Origin: Pollutimonas sp036675955
GTDB taxonomy: Bacteria; Pseudomonadota; Gammaproteobacteria; Burkholderiales; Burkholderiaceae_B
Assembly: GCA_036675955.1 (NCBI GenBank)
Contig: JAKFDW010000317.1
Location: 1 to 16,975, forward strand
Direction: 5' to 3'
DNA: 16,975 nt
The notes below the pieces were generated by a model. It searched no databases. It was not told the DNA's origin and worked only from the letters and a program-made list of their open reading frames with translations. Numbering within the stretch: the stretch's first letter is position 1; every line of letters begins with the position of its first letter. Position numbers and translations under genes: made by a program. Below are positions 7,015-14,103 of the stretch, in pieces.

Positions 7015-8303
7015 ATATTGTCCCTTGCCAATCGCAGCCCCGAGAATTGCCAGCGCGCATTTGGCGGAAAGAAATTGCGATAGGTCACTCTTGTATGTCC
7101 GGGAGGGGTGGCAAAACTGCTGCCGCGCAGCACCAACTGGCCGACCATGAATTTCCCGTTGTACTCGCCCACCGCGCCAGGCGCGGCTCGAAAGCCCGGG
7201 TAGGGGTCGTAGGAAGACCTCGTCCATTGCCAGGCATGTCCTGTTACCTGCGCCATGCGTGGATCGCGCGCAGCCGCTTCCCACTCGAATTCATTCGGCA
7301 GGCGGGCCTGAGCCCATTCCGCATAAGCCGCCGCTTCATAAAAACTGATATTCGTCACCGGCGCCGAAGGATCCAGCGGGCGTACGCCGTCCAGACCGAA
7401 TACCCGCCAGCCCTCGGTTCCCGCGCCGCCTTCATCGGCAGCAATCCAGTATGCCGGCGCCGCCCAGCCCTGCGACTGGACGGCCGCCCATCCATCCGAC
7501 AACCACAAGCCCGCCTGCCGGTAACCTCCGTCAAAAATGAACTCTGCATACTCGCCGCAAGTCACAAGGCGATCGGCCAGACGGTAAGGGGGCAACAGCA
7601 CATTGTGCATCGGCGTTTCGTTGTCGAAAGCGAAATCCTCATCGTCGCCGGAGGCAGCGCAACCGATACCTACGCTTCCTCCCGGCTGCGCCAACCATGT
7701 CAGTTCGCGCGCAGTGGTCATCGATGCGGGGGAGAGCGAATCCTTGTCATTGCCAGCACGATAGGCGGGCAATAGCGGATTGCATGAGAGCAAGTGAAGA
7801 ATGTCGGTGAGCAGGAGCTCCTGGTGCTGCTGTTCATGGTTCAAGCCCAGCAGCAGCAAAGGCCTGATCTCCTGCCGGGAGGACGCGTCCTCGTGCTCGA
7901 TCAACTGCTGCATGGCATTGTCCACATACCGCCGATAGTCCAGGACTTCATCCACAGAAGGCCGCGTCAATAGCCCGCGCTGCGGTCTGGGATGCCGCGA
8001 CCCCAGGCTTTCATAGTAGGAGTTGAAGAGATAGTGATACCGTTCATTAAAAACCTGGTAGTGCGGCACGAAAGGCCGCAGCAACATCGTTTCAAAAAAC
8101 CAGGTGGTATGAGCCAGATGCCACTTGGTGGGGCTGGCATCCGGCATGGATTGGACGCACTGATCTTCAGCCGACAATGTTGCGGCGAGTTCCAGGCTGT
8201 AGCCGCGGATCCGCATGTATTGCCGCAACAAGAAAGTACGCGGCAAGGTTGCGGCGGACGGCTCGCCGAACGGCTCGGCGGACGGGAAAATGATTTCAGT
8301 CAT
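7011..8303 (-). CDS. egtB: Ergothioneine biosynthesis protein EgtB (iron-dependent sulfoxide synthase)
   Basis: EgtB joins hercynine to cysteine or gamma-glutamylcysteine with oxygen, using a non-haem iron. The product is 430 residues. An N-terminal DinB-like four-helix part (about 20-180) supplies the iron histidines: WHLAHTTWFFE (H62/H65) and HEQQHQE (H156, H160), with 91 residues between H65 and H156. A C-terminal formylglycine-generating-enzyme-like domain spans about 200-428, from FDNETPMHNV through GHAWQWTRSSYDPYPGF to YNGKFMVGQLVLRGSS. No methyltransferase domain follows, so it is not OvoA. No senB or senC neighbour suggests the selenoneine enzyme. ATG at 8303 lies 19 bases after the SDR stop, with no clear ribosome site; the frame extends to 8372 inside the SDR gene, judged less likely. 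No egtA, egtC or egtE is in the window. Confidence 0.95.
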   Translation of the reverse strand: MTEIIFPSAEPFGEPSAATLPRTFLLRQYMRIRGYSLELAATLSAEDQCVQSMPDASPTKWHLAHTTWFFETMLLRPFVPHYQVFNERYHYLFNSYYESLGSRHPRPQRGLLTRPSVDEVLDYRRYVDNAMQQLIEHEDASSRQEIRPLLLLGLNHEQQHQELLLTDILHLLSCNPLLPAYRAGNDKDSLSPASMTTARELTWLAQPGGSVGIGCAASGDDEDFAFDNETPMHNVLLPPYRLADRLVTCGEYAEFIFDGGYRQAGLWLSDGWAAVQSQGWAAPAYWIAADEGGAGTEGWRVFGLDGVRPLDPSAPVTNISFYEAAAYAEWAQARLPNEFEWEAAARDPRMAQVTGHAWQWTRSSYDPYPGFRAAPGAVGEYNGKFMVGQLVLRGSSFATPPGHTRVTYRNFFPPNARWQFSGLRLARDNI

Positions 8304-8322
8304 GGGCACGTCGAGCCGCGGA

Positions 8323-9342
8323 TCAGCTGTCACGTCCAGGCCGGGTCGCCAGGCGCAGCACGCCATAGGCAATGGCCAGGCCCGCGCTTGCCAGGGTCAG
8401 GGTCCGCCAGCGCGTATTCATGTCGGTGTAGACGCTGAAGCCCCGTACATGCCTATCGGTGTGGCGGCCTTCCCGTTCCATGTCGTCGCCGGCATCCCAT
8501 AGCGCGTCATGGCGCGGCCGCGCCGGTTGATTGCTGCGTTGAGCACGGATCATTGAACGTCCCAGCAATTTGTCGGCAAAAGAGGGCATGCGCTGGCCAA
8601 ATGCCGAAATGGCTTTGGAAGCACTGCCGACAAACACGTCGCGCATGGGGTGTTCAGCCGCATAGAGAATGGCTTCGGCCACCACTTTGGCATCGTAGAC
8701 CGGAGCTGGAAGTTGAGGCTCGACGTCCAGGTAGTTCTTCGCATGATCCACGAAACCGGTATCGATAGACGCCGGTTTGATCAATGTGACCGAGACCGGC
8801 GCGCCATCGGCCTCTAGCTCCATGCGCAGCGCATCCGTGAAACCCTTTACCGCATGCTTGGAGGCCGAGTACGCGCCTTGCAGCGGCACGGCGCGGTCGG
8901 AAACTTCGCTGCCGACATTGATCAATGCGCCGCCTGTCTGGCGAAGATGACTGAGCGCCGTCAGCGAGCCATAAACGACACCCCAGAAATTCGTCTCGAA
9001 CAATTGGCGCTGATCCTCGATGGCGACGTCCTCCAGCTTGCCAAAGATAGATACACCGGCGTTGTTCACCCATGTTTCGATTCCTCCGAAGGAGGTTATG
9101 GCGGCATCCAGGATTTTTCGGTGATCTTCTTGAATGCCGACGTCCGCCTTGACGCCTATGGCGTCGGCACCCTGGGCCTTGAGTTCTTCGACCAGGCGAT
9201 CCAGCGCAGGCTTGTTACGACACGCGAGCACCAGCCGGGCACCGCGCCGCGCAGCTTCCCGCGCCGTTGCCAGGCCGATGCCGCTGCTGGCGCCGGTAAT
9301 TACGATAACCTGCTGTTTCAAGGGCTTCAGCGTTGTTTTCAA
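8323..9342 (-). CDS. Short-chain dehydrogenase/reductase with C-terminal membrane anchor
   Basis: A 339-residue classical SDR. The cofactor glycine motif TGASSGIG is at 16-23, NNAG at 93-96, and the catalytic Tyr and Lys at Y158 and K162 in YSASK. An acidic residue is not evident at the end of the second strand (LACRNK), hinting at NADP(H) preference. After the catalytic core comes a charged linker (about 265-310) and one hydrophobic helix near 315-331 followed by Arg-rich residues, so the enzyme is probably tail-anchored in the inner membrane. The start is TTG at 9342: AAGGAG sits 7 bases upstream and no ATG or GTG lies near. An upstream TTG at 9417 is open but would add 25 unrelated residues. 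The substrate is unknown. It is the first gene of the egtB-egtD run. Confidence 0.88.
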   Translation of the reverse strand: MKTTLKPLKQQVIVITGASSGIGLATAREAARRGARLVLACRNKPALDRLVEELKAQGADAIGVKADVGIQEDHRKILDAAITSFGGIETWVNNAGVSIFGKLEDVAIEDQRQLFETNFWGVVYGSLTALSHLRQTGGALINVGSEVSDRAVPLQGAYSASKHAVKGFTDALRMELEADGAPVSVTLIKPASIDTGFVDHAKNYLDVEPQLPAPVYDAKVVAEAILYAAEHPMRDVFVGSASKAISAFGQRMPSFADKLLGRSMIRAQRSNQPARPRHDALWDAGDDMEREGRHTDRHVRGFSVYTDMNTRWRTLTLASAGLAIAYGVLRLATRPGRDS

Positions 9343-9349
9343 TTCAATT

Positions 9350-9355
9350 CTCCTT
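9350..9355 (-). promoter_or_regulatory. Strong ribosome site for a TTG start
   Basis: AAGGAG on the minus strand lies 7 bases before TTG at 9342. This fixes the SDR start at a non-ATG codon, since an annotation limited to ATG would place it well inside the cofactor domain. Confidence 0.75.
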
Positions 9356-9462
9356 ACCGGGATTAAGCGCCCACGTACTCGAACCGGTGGGGCGGATGGA
9401 CTACTCGGCGCCAGCAACTAGCGATCCTGCTCGTTCGGGTATGCCGTTTGCTTCATGATCGC

Positions 9463-9489
9463 GTCACGCTGGTAGAGTGTTTCTATAAT
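9463..9489 (+). promoter_or_regulatory. Candidate sigma-70 promoter of the ZIP gene
   Basis: A perfect -10 hexamer TATAAT lies at 9484-9489. The -35 is weak (GCGTCA at 9461-9466 with a 17-bp spacer, matching at three positions), suggesting an activator or modest strength. Transcription would begin near 9496, leaving a leader of about 58 bases before the ATG at 9554. The box overlaps the earlier in-frame ATG at 9488, which argues against that start. Confidence 0.5.
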
Positions 9490-9553
9490 GAACAACGCCA
9501 TGGCCGACGAAGACTCAGCCTTCGTCAATTGTTTGTGCTGCTTCGGGAGTCGT

Positions 9554-10474
9554 ATGGAAGAATTGGTATCGGACGTTACCGCAACGAATCGGCCTAGCGG
9601 TAAGCAAATATCCAAGTTACGTTATTGGCTGGTGTTGTCCATTCTGGCGATTGCGACGATTCTGTTGTGCGTAGCGCTCTATACGTCGCTTATCGACCCC
9701 GATCAGAGGATGTCCGGGGCGTTATGGGGCGGATCGATGGCGGCACTGGCGACGGCGCTCGGCACCTTGCCCATACTTTTCTCCTTGAATTTTTCGCAGC
9801 GCAGCTACGACAGCATGCTGGGCTTCGGCGCGGGCGTCATGCTGGCCGCCTGCTCTTTCTCATTGATCATCCCGGCATTGGCCGCCGCCGAATCGCAAGG
9901 GCTGGGGCCCTGGGGTGGAAGCGGCATAGTGGCAGGCGGCCTGTTGATCGGTGCCTTGGGCCTGCTGTTCATCGACCGCGTGATACCTCACGAACACTTC
10001 GTCAAGGGCCTCGAAGGCGTCCATGCCCGCAAGCTCAAGCGCGTGTGGCTGTTCGTGCTGGCCATTTCGCTGCACAATCTGCCTGAGGGGCTGGCCATAG
10101 GGGTGGGTTTCACGGGTCCAAACACCCTGGAGGCGCAGGCCCTGGCCATGGGAATTGCTATCCAGGACGTGCCCGAGGGCATGGTGGTTGCCTTGGCGCT
10201 TCGAGGGGTCGGATACAGCCGCGGCCTTTCGGCAGGGGTAGCAGTACTCTCCGGCCTAGTAGAACCGCTGGCCGCGGTGTTTGCCGTAGCGATCATCGGC
10301 CTTTCAGAGGCGCTTCTTCCTTGGGGATTGGCCGCTGCCGCAGGCGCCATGCTTTTTGTCATCAGCCACGAAATCATCCCTGAATCCCACCGGCAGGGGC
10401 ATGAATCCGCCGCGACAATCGGCCTTATACTCGGCTTCGTGCTGATGATGGTACTGGATACCGCGCTGGGATAA
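9554..10474 (+). CDS. ZIP family divalent metal transporter, BbZIP-like
   Basis: An inner-membrane transporter that probably imports zinc and perhaps other divalent metals. From the chosen start it has 306 residues, against 309 for Bordetella bronchiseptica BbZIP. Every binuclear-site ligand sits at BbZIP number minus 3: M96, H174, N175, E178 (HNLPEG), Q204, D205, E208 (IQDVPEG), E237, and the H272/E273 pair in SHEIIPESHR. The inter-helix loop carries PHEHF (145-149), a His cluster typical of the regulatory metal-binding loop. About eight membrane segments are visible. ATG at 9554 has GGAG 4 bases upstream; frames from 9488 or 9500 would begin within or right at the likely promoter and add a Cys-rich stretch foreign to the family. 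It is divergent from the SDR gene and converges on the aldo/keto reductase. Confidence 0.93.
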   Translation: MEELVSDVTATNRPSGKQISKLRYWLVLSILAIATILLCVALYTSLIDPDQRMSGALWGGSMAALATALGTLPILFSLNFSQRSYDSMLGFGAGVMLAACSFSLIIPALAAAESQGLGPWGGSGIVAGGLLIGALGLLFIDRVIPHEHFVKGLEGVHARKLKRVWLFVLAISLHNLPEGLAIGVGFTGPNTLEAQALAMGIAIQDVPEGMVVALALRGVGYSRGLSAGVAVLSGLVEPLAAVFAVAIIGLSEALLPWGLAAAAGAMLFVISHEIIPESHRQGHESAATIGLILGFVLMMVLDTALG

Positions 10475-10486
10475 GCACCAGCCAAT

Positions 10487-11443
10487 TCAGCCAGCCCAAG
10501 GCACCTGTTTCGATTTCCAGAACGCCGGCTCCGGAAAAGGTTCAAATCCGGCCAGAACGTTATCCTGCATATGCGCGGGATTGCCCGTACCGGGTATCAC
10601 ACATGTAACAGCCGGCTGGCTCAGCACGAACTTCAGCAGGACTTGGGCCCAGCTGCCGCAGTTGATGTCGCGAGCCCAGGCCGGCAATGGCTTGCCGCGC
10701 AACTGACGCATCAGGCTGCCGCCACCGAACGGCCGGTTGACCAATACGGCAATCCCGCGTTCAGCACATAGAGGGAAGAGCCGCTGAGCCGCGTTGTTCT
10801 CCTCCATTGAATAATTGATCTGCAGGAAATCCACCGGCTCCGAACGAAGCACCGCCTCTACGGCCTCGTGTGCGGAGCTCAGGTAGTGCGTAATGCCAAT
10901 ATATCGGAAACGTCCTTCCGTCTTCCAGCGCCGCAGCGTTGCCAGTTGCACCCGCCAATCCACCAGATTGTGCACCTGCATGAGATCAAGGCGATCAGTG
11001 CGCATGTCCCGCATCGATTCTTCCATTTGCGCAATGCCTTGTTCGCGTCCTGTGGACCAGACTTTGCCGGCAAGAAAAACGCGATTCCGCAAATTTTCCG
11101 CGGACAAAATCTCGCCCACGCTTTGTTCAGAGCGGCCATAGATGGCGGCGCTATCCAGAACGCTGCCACCCGAATCAAGCAGCGACTGAACGATAAGCGC
11201 AAGCTTTGCATACTCTTCGCTTCCCGGCGCATGGTCAAATCCCCGGTATGTCCCGCAGCCGACAACGGGCAACAATTCGCCGGTGGACGGAATAGGGCGG
11301 GAGTTCATGACTGCAGTTTTACTCGCCACGGCGCGAGCAAGCCCGGGAAGCAGGGCAGTCATTGGAATTGCACCGCACAAGCGCAGAAACTGCGCGCGAG
11401 TCAGCTGTCTTTGGAACAAGGTAGCGCGCGCAGGGCGGGACAT
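10487..11443 (-). CDS. Aldo/keto reductase family protein with export-like N-terminus
   Basis: An NADPH-dependent oxidoreductase fold of 318 residues. The catalytic tetrad is visible: D97 and Y102 (DSAAIYG), K127 (GKV) and H158 (QVHNL). The C-terminal VTCVIPGTGNPAHMQDN block (about 279-295) is the cofactor-phosphate region. Residues 1-40 are an extra N-terminal segment with positive charges, TRAQFLRLCG and a hydrophobic stretch ending in LARAVA. This is the plan of a Tat signal, but one arginine of the expected pair is absent (T-R-A instead of S-R-R), so export is uncertain. The physiological substrate is unknown. The start ATG at 11443 has only a weak AGG-like site. It lies 16 bases after the DUF3309 stop, so the two are likely co-transcribed. 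The 3' end is 12 bases from the ZIP stop, with no terminator seen. Confidence 0.88.
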   Translation of the reverse strand: MSRPARATLFQRQLTRAQFLRLCGAIPMTALLPGLARAVASKTAVMNSRPIPSTGELLPVVGCGTYRGFDHAPGSEEYAKLALIVQSLLDSGGSVLDSAAIYGRSEQSVGEILSAENLRNRVFLAGKVWSTGREQGIAQMEESMRDMRTDRLDLMQVHNLVDWRVQLATLRRWKTEGRFRYIGITHYLSSAHEAVEAVLRSEPVDFLQINYSMEENNAAQRLFPLCAERGIAVLVNRPFGGGSLMRQLRGKPLPAWARDINCGSWAQVLLKFVLSQPAVTCVIPGTGNPAHMQDNVLAGFEPFPEPAFWKSKQVPWAG

Positions 11444-11459
11444 CGCGGTTTGCCTATAT

Positions 11460-11618
11460 TCATACGTAACCCATCGCGAGCAGGATCAGGAGAATAATAA
11501 GCAGCAATCCCACTCCTCCGGTAGGGGCGTAACCCCAACCACGGCTATGGGGCCAACTGGGAAGCACCCCGATCAGTATCAAGATAAGGATGATCAATAA
11601 TATTGTTCCGACTGACAT
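11460..11618 (-). CDS. DUF3309 small hydrophobic protein
   Basis: A 52-residue peptide recognised as DUF3309. Two membrane segments (about 4-19 and 35-50) flank a short loop with LPSWPHSRGWGYAPTGG, the family's hallmark. The function is unknown; my recollection is that relatives often sit among general-stress and envelope genes. AAGGAG lies 6 bases before ATG at 11618, an excellent ribosome site that fixes the start over the longer frame to 11825. It heads a likely two-gene transcript with the aldo/keto reductase and is divergent from the MscS-type gene. Confidence 0.85.
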   Translation of the reverse strand: MSVGTILLIILILILIGVLPSWPHSRGWGYAPTGGVGLLLIILLILLAMGYV

Positions 11619-11654
11619 ATTATTCTCCTTTACAAGTGAAATAGGGCTTTCTGC

Positions 11655-11684
11655 ACTATGCTCCCATATCGGCGCTCTGCGCAA
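11655..11684 (-). promoter_or_regulatory. Candidate promoter of the DUF3309 gene
   Basis: On the minus strand, TTGCGC (11684-11679) and CATAGT (11660-11655) are separated by 18 bases, with three and four consensus matches respectively. Transcription would start near 11648, about 30 bases before the ATG. This is a visual match only. Confidence 0.3.
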
Positions 11685-11721
11685 GCACGACGTACCATCA
11701 GCAAACGGCGTTCCACCCCAC

Positions 11722-11738
11722 GGGCACGCTAGTTGCCC
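11722..11738 (+). promoter_or_regulatory. Sigma-54-like GG-N10-GC element, or dyad operator, before mscS
   Basis: The sequence GGGCACG-N4-TTGCC carries invariant GG at 11723-11724 and GC at 11735-11736 with the required 10-base gap, and matches TGGCACG-N4-TTGC at all but the first base. A start near 11748 would leave a leader of about 25 bases to the channel ATG at 11773. The same bases form an inverted repeat, GGGCA-N7-TGCCC, so a repressor site is an equal possibility. No bacterial enhancer-binding protein gene or upstream enhancer was recognised. Confidence 0.35.
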
Positions 11739-11772
11739 TTGAACCAGCCAGCCATCAGACCACCGTAGCCTC

Positions 11773-14061
11773 ATGACACTCAAATCTTTGCCTATGTCTT
11801 TTCCAAGATGGGAGCGAACGCTCACAATTGCCTTGCTGTCGTTGCTGATGGGCTTTGCCGTAGCGGGCGCAGCTCATGCCGCCGAACCTTCGAGTCCGCC
11901 TGACGGCCAGACAACGGTGACGCCCGCCCAGGCGCGGCACACTTTATCCATTCTTCAAGACGATGCCAAACGCGCCGAACTGGAACAGACGCTGAATGCC
12001 ATTGCTCAGGCCAGCGCCGGGACCGAACCGGCTGCTGCTCCTGCGGCTCCGGCCCAGGAAGAGGAGGAGCCGGTCGCATTGACACGGGGCGGCTTGCTGG
12101 ATCAACTGCTTGCGGCAACCAGCCGGCGGCTGGCCGGGGTGGGCGACTGGGTTAGTTCCGGCGGCCGCTCGCTTGCGCAGATAAAAGATCTGGGGCAATG
12201 GTGGGAAGCATCGCTGGCCTCTCCGGAACAGAAGAAAACGCTGTTCCTGGCCCTGTTGAAAGCGGCACTCATTCTTGCATGCGCATTGTTGGCGGAATGG
12301 CTCTTGATGCGGGCCTTGAAAAGAGGCCGCGCGGTTCTGGCCCCGACACCTGCCACGACGATCGCCGCAGCGGCCGGCGGCAATCCCCCGGATGCCGACC
12401 GCTATTCGAGTTTGCTGCGCCGCATACCATATGCCCTGGGGCAGGGGGTGCTGAGCCTGCTGCCGCTTTTTGGTTTTGTGGCGGTAGCCAGCGTCCTGGC
12501 CAGCGTCTTGAGCGAGCAGGGCTCCATGCTGCATGGCGCAACGCTGATTATTGTGGGTGCCTATGTGTCGACCCGCATAGCACTTGCGATCCTGAAGCTG
12601 TTCGTTTCGCCGGAGCACGAAGGCTTGCGCCTGATGCACATGAGCGATGCCAATGCCGCGCTCGTGTATCGCTGGTTTCGATGGATAGTCGTGATTGCTG
12701 TATTCGGTATGGCCCTGGCCAACTTACTGCTGGAACTGGGAGCAGGCTGGGATTTTCATCAAACAATTTCCAAGCTTGTCGCCCTGATCGTGCACGTACT
12801 GCTTCTGGTCATGGTCTGGCGCAGCAGAAAACCGACGGCAGCGGCGATTCGAGGCAATCCAACCGGCAGCCCGGGGCTGTTCGGCATCAGGCGGGTTCTG
12901 GCCGATGTATGGCCCTTGCTCGCCACGGTCTTGATTATGGCGGTATGGCTCCTGTGGTCGGCCGGGACTCCCGGCGGATTTGAAACGCTAGTCCATATAT
13001 TCGCCTGGTCTGCAGTCGTTATCGTGGCGGCTGGGCTGCTTTCGATCTTCATCCTGGGCGCGGTAGACCGCGCATTCACCCGGGACAAGGAAAGCTTGCC
13101 CGGGCAAACCGCAACAGCGGAGCGTCCGCGCAATCTGTACCACAATCTGGTGCAGCGCGCGATTTACATCGTCATTGCTATCGTCACCGGCATTGTATTG
13201 CTGCAAGTCTGGGGCTTCGATGCCTGGAATTGGTTCAGAGAAGACTCAGTGGGGCGGCGTCTGGCCTCGGCCGCAATTACTATCGCCATCACTTGCACCC
13301 TGGCCGCCATCGCCTGGGAAAGCTTGAATACGACGATCAGCCGCCGCCTCGACCGCTGGCGCGATGCGGGCGACTTCGCGCGCGCGGCGCGGTTGCGGAC
13401 GTTGGTGCCGATGATACGCACCGCGCTGTTTGTGGCGATCGCAATGATTGTGTTGCTGACGGCGCTCAGTCAGTTGGGTGTCAATATCGCGCCCTTGCTG
13501 GCCGGCGCAAGCATCATTGGCGTAGCACTGGGATTCGGTTCCCAGAAGCTCGTGCAGGACTTCATTACGGGCATCTTTCTGCTTATGGAAAATGCGATGC
13601 AGGTGGGCGACTGGGTCACCGTCGCCGGCCTGTCGGGTAGTGTTGAATATCTGTCGATCCGGACGGTCCGATTGCGTGCCGGCGACGGTGCGCTGCATGT
13701 CGTCCCGTTCAGCGCCGTTTCGACGGTCACGAACACCAACCGCGGGCTGGGCAACGCGTCGGTACGGGTCAGCGTTACCGCGGATTCCAACGTGGAAGAG
13801 GTCTTCAGCGCGCTCAAGAGCGTGGGTGCCGATATGCGCGCTGATCCGCAATTCAAGGATCTTATCCTGGCCGACCTCGATATCTGGGGTGTCGATCAGG
13901 TGGACGGAAACATGATTACTGTTGCGGGACAGATACGCACGCTGGACAAAGGACGCTGGCCGGTGCAAAGGGAGTTCAATCGACGTATCCTCTTGTGTTT
14001 CCGCGAACGCGATATCCGGCTTGTCAATCCCAAAGAAACAATGGTCGTCAATGCCGCATAA
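11773..14061 (+). CDS. MscS-family mechanosensitive channel, large YbiO-like
   Basis: A 762-residue inner-membrane channel that opens under membrane tension and releases solutes on hypo-osmotic shock. Residues 1-36 are a signal peptide ending AHA. A periplasmic region (about 37-150) is rich in Ala, Glu and Gln and helical. Several membrane helices follow from about 155. The conserved MscS core is near the C-terminus: the pore helix AGASIIGVALGFGSQKLVQD at about 575-595, then MENAMQVGDWVTVAGLSGSVE and the beta domain, with VVPFSAVSTVTNTNRG the usual end of that domain. The length is close to Escherichia coli YbiO (741 residues), so that subfamily is preferred over small MscS. ATG at 11773 is used; ATG at 11794 is also possible and neither has a clear ribosome site. 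Confidence 0.9.
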   Translation: MTLKSLPMSFPRWERTLTIALLSLLMGFAVAGAAHAAEPSSPPDGQTTVTPAQARHTLSILQDDAKRAELEQTLNAIAQASAGTEPAAAPAAPAQEEEEPVALTRGGLLDQLLAATSRRLAGVGDWVSSGGRSLAQIKDLGQWWEASLASPEQKKTLFLALLKAALILACALLAEWLLMRALKRGRAVLAPTPATTIAAAAGGNPPDADRYSSLLRRIPYALGQGVLSLLPLFGFVAVASVLASVLSEQGSMLHGATLIIVGAYVSTRIALAILKLFVSPEHEGLRLMHMSDANAALVYRWFRWIVVIAVFGMALANLLLELGAGWDFHQTISKLVALIVHVLLLVMVWRSRKPTAAAIRGNPTGSPGLFGIRRVLADVWPLLATVLIMAVWLLWSAGTPGGFETLVHIFAWSAVVIVAAGLLSIFILGAVDRAFTRDKESLPGQTATAERPRNLYHNLVQRAIYIVIAIVTGIVLLQVWGFDAWNWFREDSVGRRLASAAITIAITCTLAAIAWESLNTTISRRLDRWRDAGDFARAARLRTLVPMIRTALFVAIAMIVLLTALSQLGVNIAPLLAGASIIGVALGFGSQKLVQDFITGIFLLMENAMQVGDWVTVAGLSGSVEYLSIRTVRLRAGDGALHVVPFSAVSTVTNTNRGLGNASVRVSVTADSNVEEVFSALKSVGADMRADPQFKDLILADLDIWGVDQVDGNMITVAGQIRTLDKGRWPVQREFNRRILLCFRERDIRLVNPKETMVVNAA

Positions 14062-14103
14062 GCGCCGGATCGCGCTCATGACTTCCTGGCGGGATTAGCA
14101 AAT

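Noticed and set aside
7015..7284. Upstream extension of egtD by 90 codons.
   Set aside because: It lies entirely within egtB in another frame, has no EgtD homology, and the ATG at 7014 has a ribosome site and an ATGA overlap.
7011..8303. OvoA (ovothiol) or SenA (selenoneine) identity for the EgtB-like gene.
   Set aside because: OvoA carries a fused C-terminal methyltransferase domain, absent here, and no senB or senC gene is adjacent; coupling to egtD favours EgtB.
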